Below, in pieces: positions 61,841 through 64,000 of a stretch of 64,000 nt of DNA. The DNA is taken from positions 411,909 to 475,908 of the forward strand of contig NW_001799322.1 of NCBI RefSeq assembly GCF_000165425.1, in the 5' to 3' direction. The first letter of the stretch is position 1. The number at the start of each line of letters is the position of its first letter. The notes beneath the pieces were generated by a model. That model made no database searches. It saw only the letters and a list, made by a program, of their open reading frames with translations, and was not told the DNA's origin. The translations under genes were made by a program, and so were the position numbers. Source of the stretch: Paramecium tetraurelia (taxonomy: Eukaryota > Ciliophora > Oligohymenophorea > Peniculida > Parameciidae).

Positions 61841-62730
61841 TCATGACAAATTCATCCTCTTCATTTGAACTCCTTCCAACATATAAATATAGAAATTAGA
61901 ATAATGGTCTTGCTTTATCAAAAATTCAACAAATACGCAATTAGTTATTGGTAACAAATAATCAAATAAAATTTACTAATTTAGAAAAGGGTGTTTGAAA
62001 AACTATCCATAAGTTTATAACCATTACACATAGTCTGCGTGCCTAATTTTCTTGAGAAGATCACACTTTACTTCTGGATCAATGAATACTTTAATTTTTA
62101 TCTAATCTTCTAACTTAATGGCTAATCCCAAATACATAACTAAACTAATTGTTAACTCTAAGAATCTCTCATGTAGAACCAAACACCAAAAAATTGATGA
62201 TATTCAATCAAATTTGATCAAACACCTCCGGAGTATCAATTCGTACACTTCAACAGTGTTTATAGTATCTATGAATGAAGAAGCAAATAAATTGGTTTCA
62301 TTTGGAGAGATTGCTTAATTTTAATTATGAAAGGTTAAAATCAATCTTTATGGCATAGAAAACAGAATATGTCTGTTGGATAATCTCCCCAATAAATACT
62401 CCTAATAAAAACGGATATACTTTGAACCTCATTAAATTTACATTCGTTTCAATATCTTGGGATAGCTAATTGATTAAAGCAATTGATTTTAGTTTAATAA
62501 GGTTCATCGATGTTTGCGACTGTGGCAGATGATGATAAATATCTTATAACATTGGTTAACTATGATTCAATCGAAATAAAAACTCAATAGTAATTATGCT
62601 TTATGTTGGAAATATGTTATCATTTATGTCTGAAATCGAATGTGTAAATTCTACTTCCTTAAATTTCTGTATTAGAAGTGAAATACTTAGATTTGTTTTA
62701 ATTTTTATCTTTAAACAATTTCAAATTAAA
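61841..62730 (+). pseudogene. Decayed WD40-family paralogue (candidate)
   Basis: Begins MTNSSSSFELLPTYKYRN and stops at TGA after about 50 codons. In other frames it continues: FTSGSMNTLIFIQSSNLMAN, YITKLIVNSKNLSCRTKHQK, FIVSMNEEANKLVSFGEIA, then SMFATVADDDKYLITLVNYD. The last piece recalls the final WD40 blade of the neighbouring gene (DDGKYLIFW). At least three frame changes are needed, so this looks like a relic. Confidence 0.42.
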
Positions 62731-64000
62731 CTCTTAGTTTAATTTCTTAGTGATTAGAATAGCAAATTATTTTTTATAGTATGCATATGTACTTGTTCAA
62801 CTATTAAGAAATCAATACCAACCTAACTGAGGTCAATTTACCCAGCCTTTCAATATACATGGGTTGTTACAAATCATTAATATTGATTACTATCACATTA
62901 ATTCATTTTAATATTTATATTTATAGAACCTTTTCTCGCAACATTTAAATCATCAAAAAATAGATATATTAGGAAAGAAGAATGAAAATATCTTGATAAT
63001 TTATGATTAGATGATCAGTTCCGTTGTCTTTTTTCCATAATCAGCATAATGTTAATAAAGAAATTTGTACGCCTACCGCTGCCAACACCTTTCATTACAT
63101 GGTGATAAGTAAAAAATGGTCAATCTTGTTTTGTATCATAATTATTCGTTGGTTTTTATTTTAATTTTATATCCGACTGCAAATAATTTAACTTATGTTT
63201 ACATAGGTTAGAACAGTATATTACCTTTAAAACATCTGTCGAAGAGATTTCTAGCAGGAAAGCTACCCAATCAAGTTCTTAATATATTTTAATCATGGCT
63301 ATTCTTAATGATTGTCATTTATTTGAGGTTCAATAGAATAGTCTAATCAGAATTTATCATAAAAACCATTTTCATTATAATTATATAATTAGCTATTTAT
63401 AAATAATGAAATGAGTTCATATGTATATTGTTGATGAATAATGAAATTTAAAATTAAGCTTGAAATATATAACTTATAAAATAAAGTGATTAATATGTAG
63501 ATTTTAGTTATAATTCTATTTCTATTCAATTTTTTGTAACAAATGCATCATTAGCTGTATCTACTAGATTTTACCGAACCCCAATCTTGAGTCCTCGACG
63601 AAACACCTAAAATATCTGCCACTATATTTTAATTTTATTTGAACTATTATTCATCCTTCCTTTATTAGGTAATTCTAAAAATTAGAATGATATTCAATAC
63701 TAGGTTCAAATTTACCAAACTTCTATATTCAAGCGAAAAGGTTTTTCCCATGTTTGTAGTGTTAAATCAGCATTAGTACAATTAAGGTATTTAACCTTTG
63801 CATAACCAATTTTGCTTTTGCATATATTCCTATTATTTATTCGTCTACAATAATTTAGTTTAGTAGACAATTATTGTTTCTATAATCCATGCTTCATTAT
63901 TACTATTCTCATAAACATATTTATGTTTTTGTATTCTCCTTAATTATTCATTAAATAATTCCGTTATCAGGTATACTAACTGACAAATATACTAAATAAA
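62731..64000. other. Gene-poor right end
   Basis: AT-rich DNA with short ORFs only. No telomeric repeats at 64000, so the scaffold goes on. Confidence 0.5.

Overview
The window is nuclear DNA of a ciliate, most probably a Paramecium-type macronuclear scaffold. TAA and TAG are read as glutamine throughout long conserved genes and TGA is the only usable stop. Almost every gene is cut by tiny GT...AG introns of about 18-31 nt. The DNA is very AT-rich and genes are packed on both strands. There is no start or end telomere (no G4T2/G3T3 tract), and two N runs (40015-40164 and 50565-51154) mark assembly gaps. I found no tRNA, rRNA or CRISPR. Because TGA alone ends a frame, long chance ORFs are common, so calls rest on recognisable domains, intron logic and codon sense rather than on length.

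Layout. 1-17 kb: end of an ATP-type PEP carboxykinase, a vacuolar-sorting-receptor-like protein (minus), a CaMKK-like kinase, an RCC1-repeat protein (minus), an HSF-type transcription factor, a small unknown, a GTPBP1-type translational GTPase, a Roadblock-like protein, a GDT1/TMEM165 cation transporter, ribosomal P0, a DUSP-domain protein, a SIZ/PIAS SUMO ligase (minus), a broken Pelota/Dom34 gene. 15.8-18 kb: a very long mitochondrial uS9 (minus). 18-30.4 kb: one giant HECT ubiquitin ligase with an 81-codon polyglutamine tract written as CAA/TAA. 30.4-35.2 kb: two poorly known minus-strand genes. 35.9-46.3 kb: a divergent kinesin, an acidic nuclear-type protein spanning a gap, an FG nucleoporin, an unknown, a CDPK/CAMK-like kinase and a small Ser/Gln-rich protein. 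46.4-64 kb: sparser; a CS-domain protein, a thioredoxin remnant, WD40 proteins with an N-terminal zinc motif and coiled coils, a GNAT acetyltransferase, and much degenerate DNA.

Together the genes are mostly housekeeping and regulation: translation and ribosome rescue (P0, GTPBP1, Pelota), ubiquitin/SUMO (DUSP, SIZ, HECT), signalling kinases and trafficking. The clearest oddities are the TAA-encoded polyglutamine tract, a HECT catalytic domain split by Gln-rich sequence and frame breaks, a damaged Pelota gene, and recurring one-base frame breaks at homopolymers in otherwise good genes, which point to assembly indels, pseudogenes, or both.
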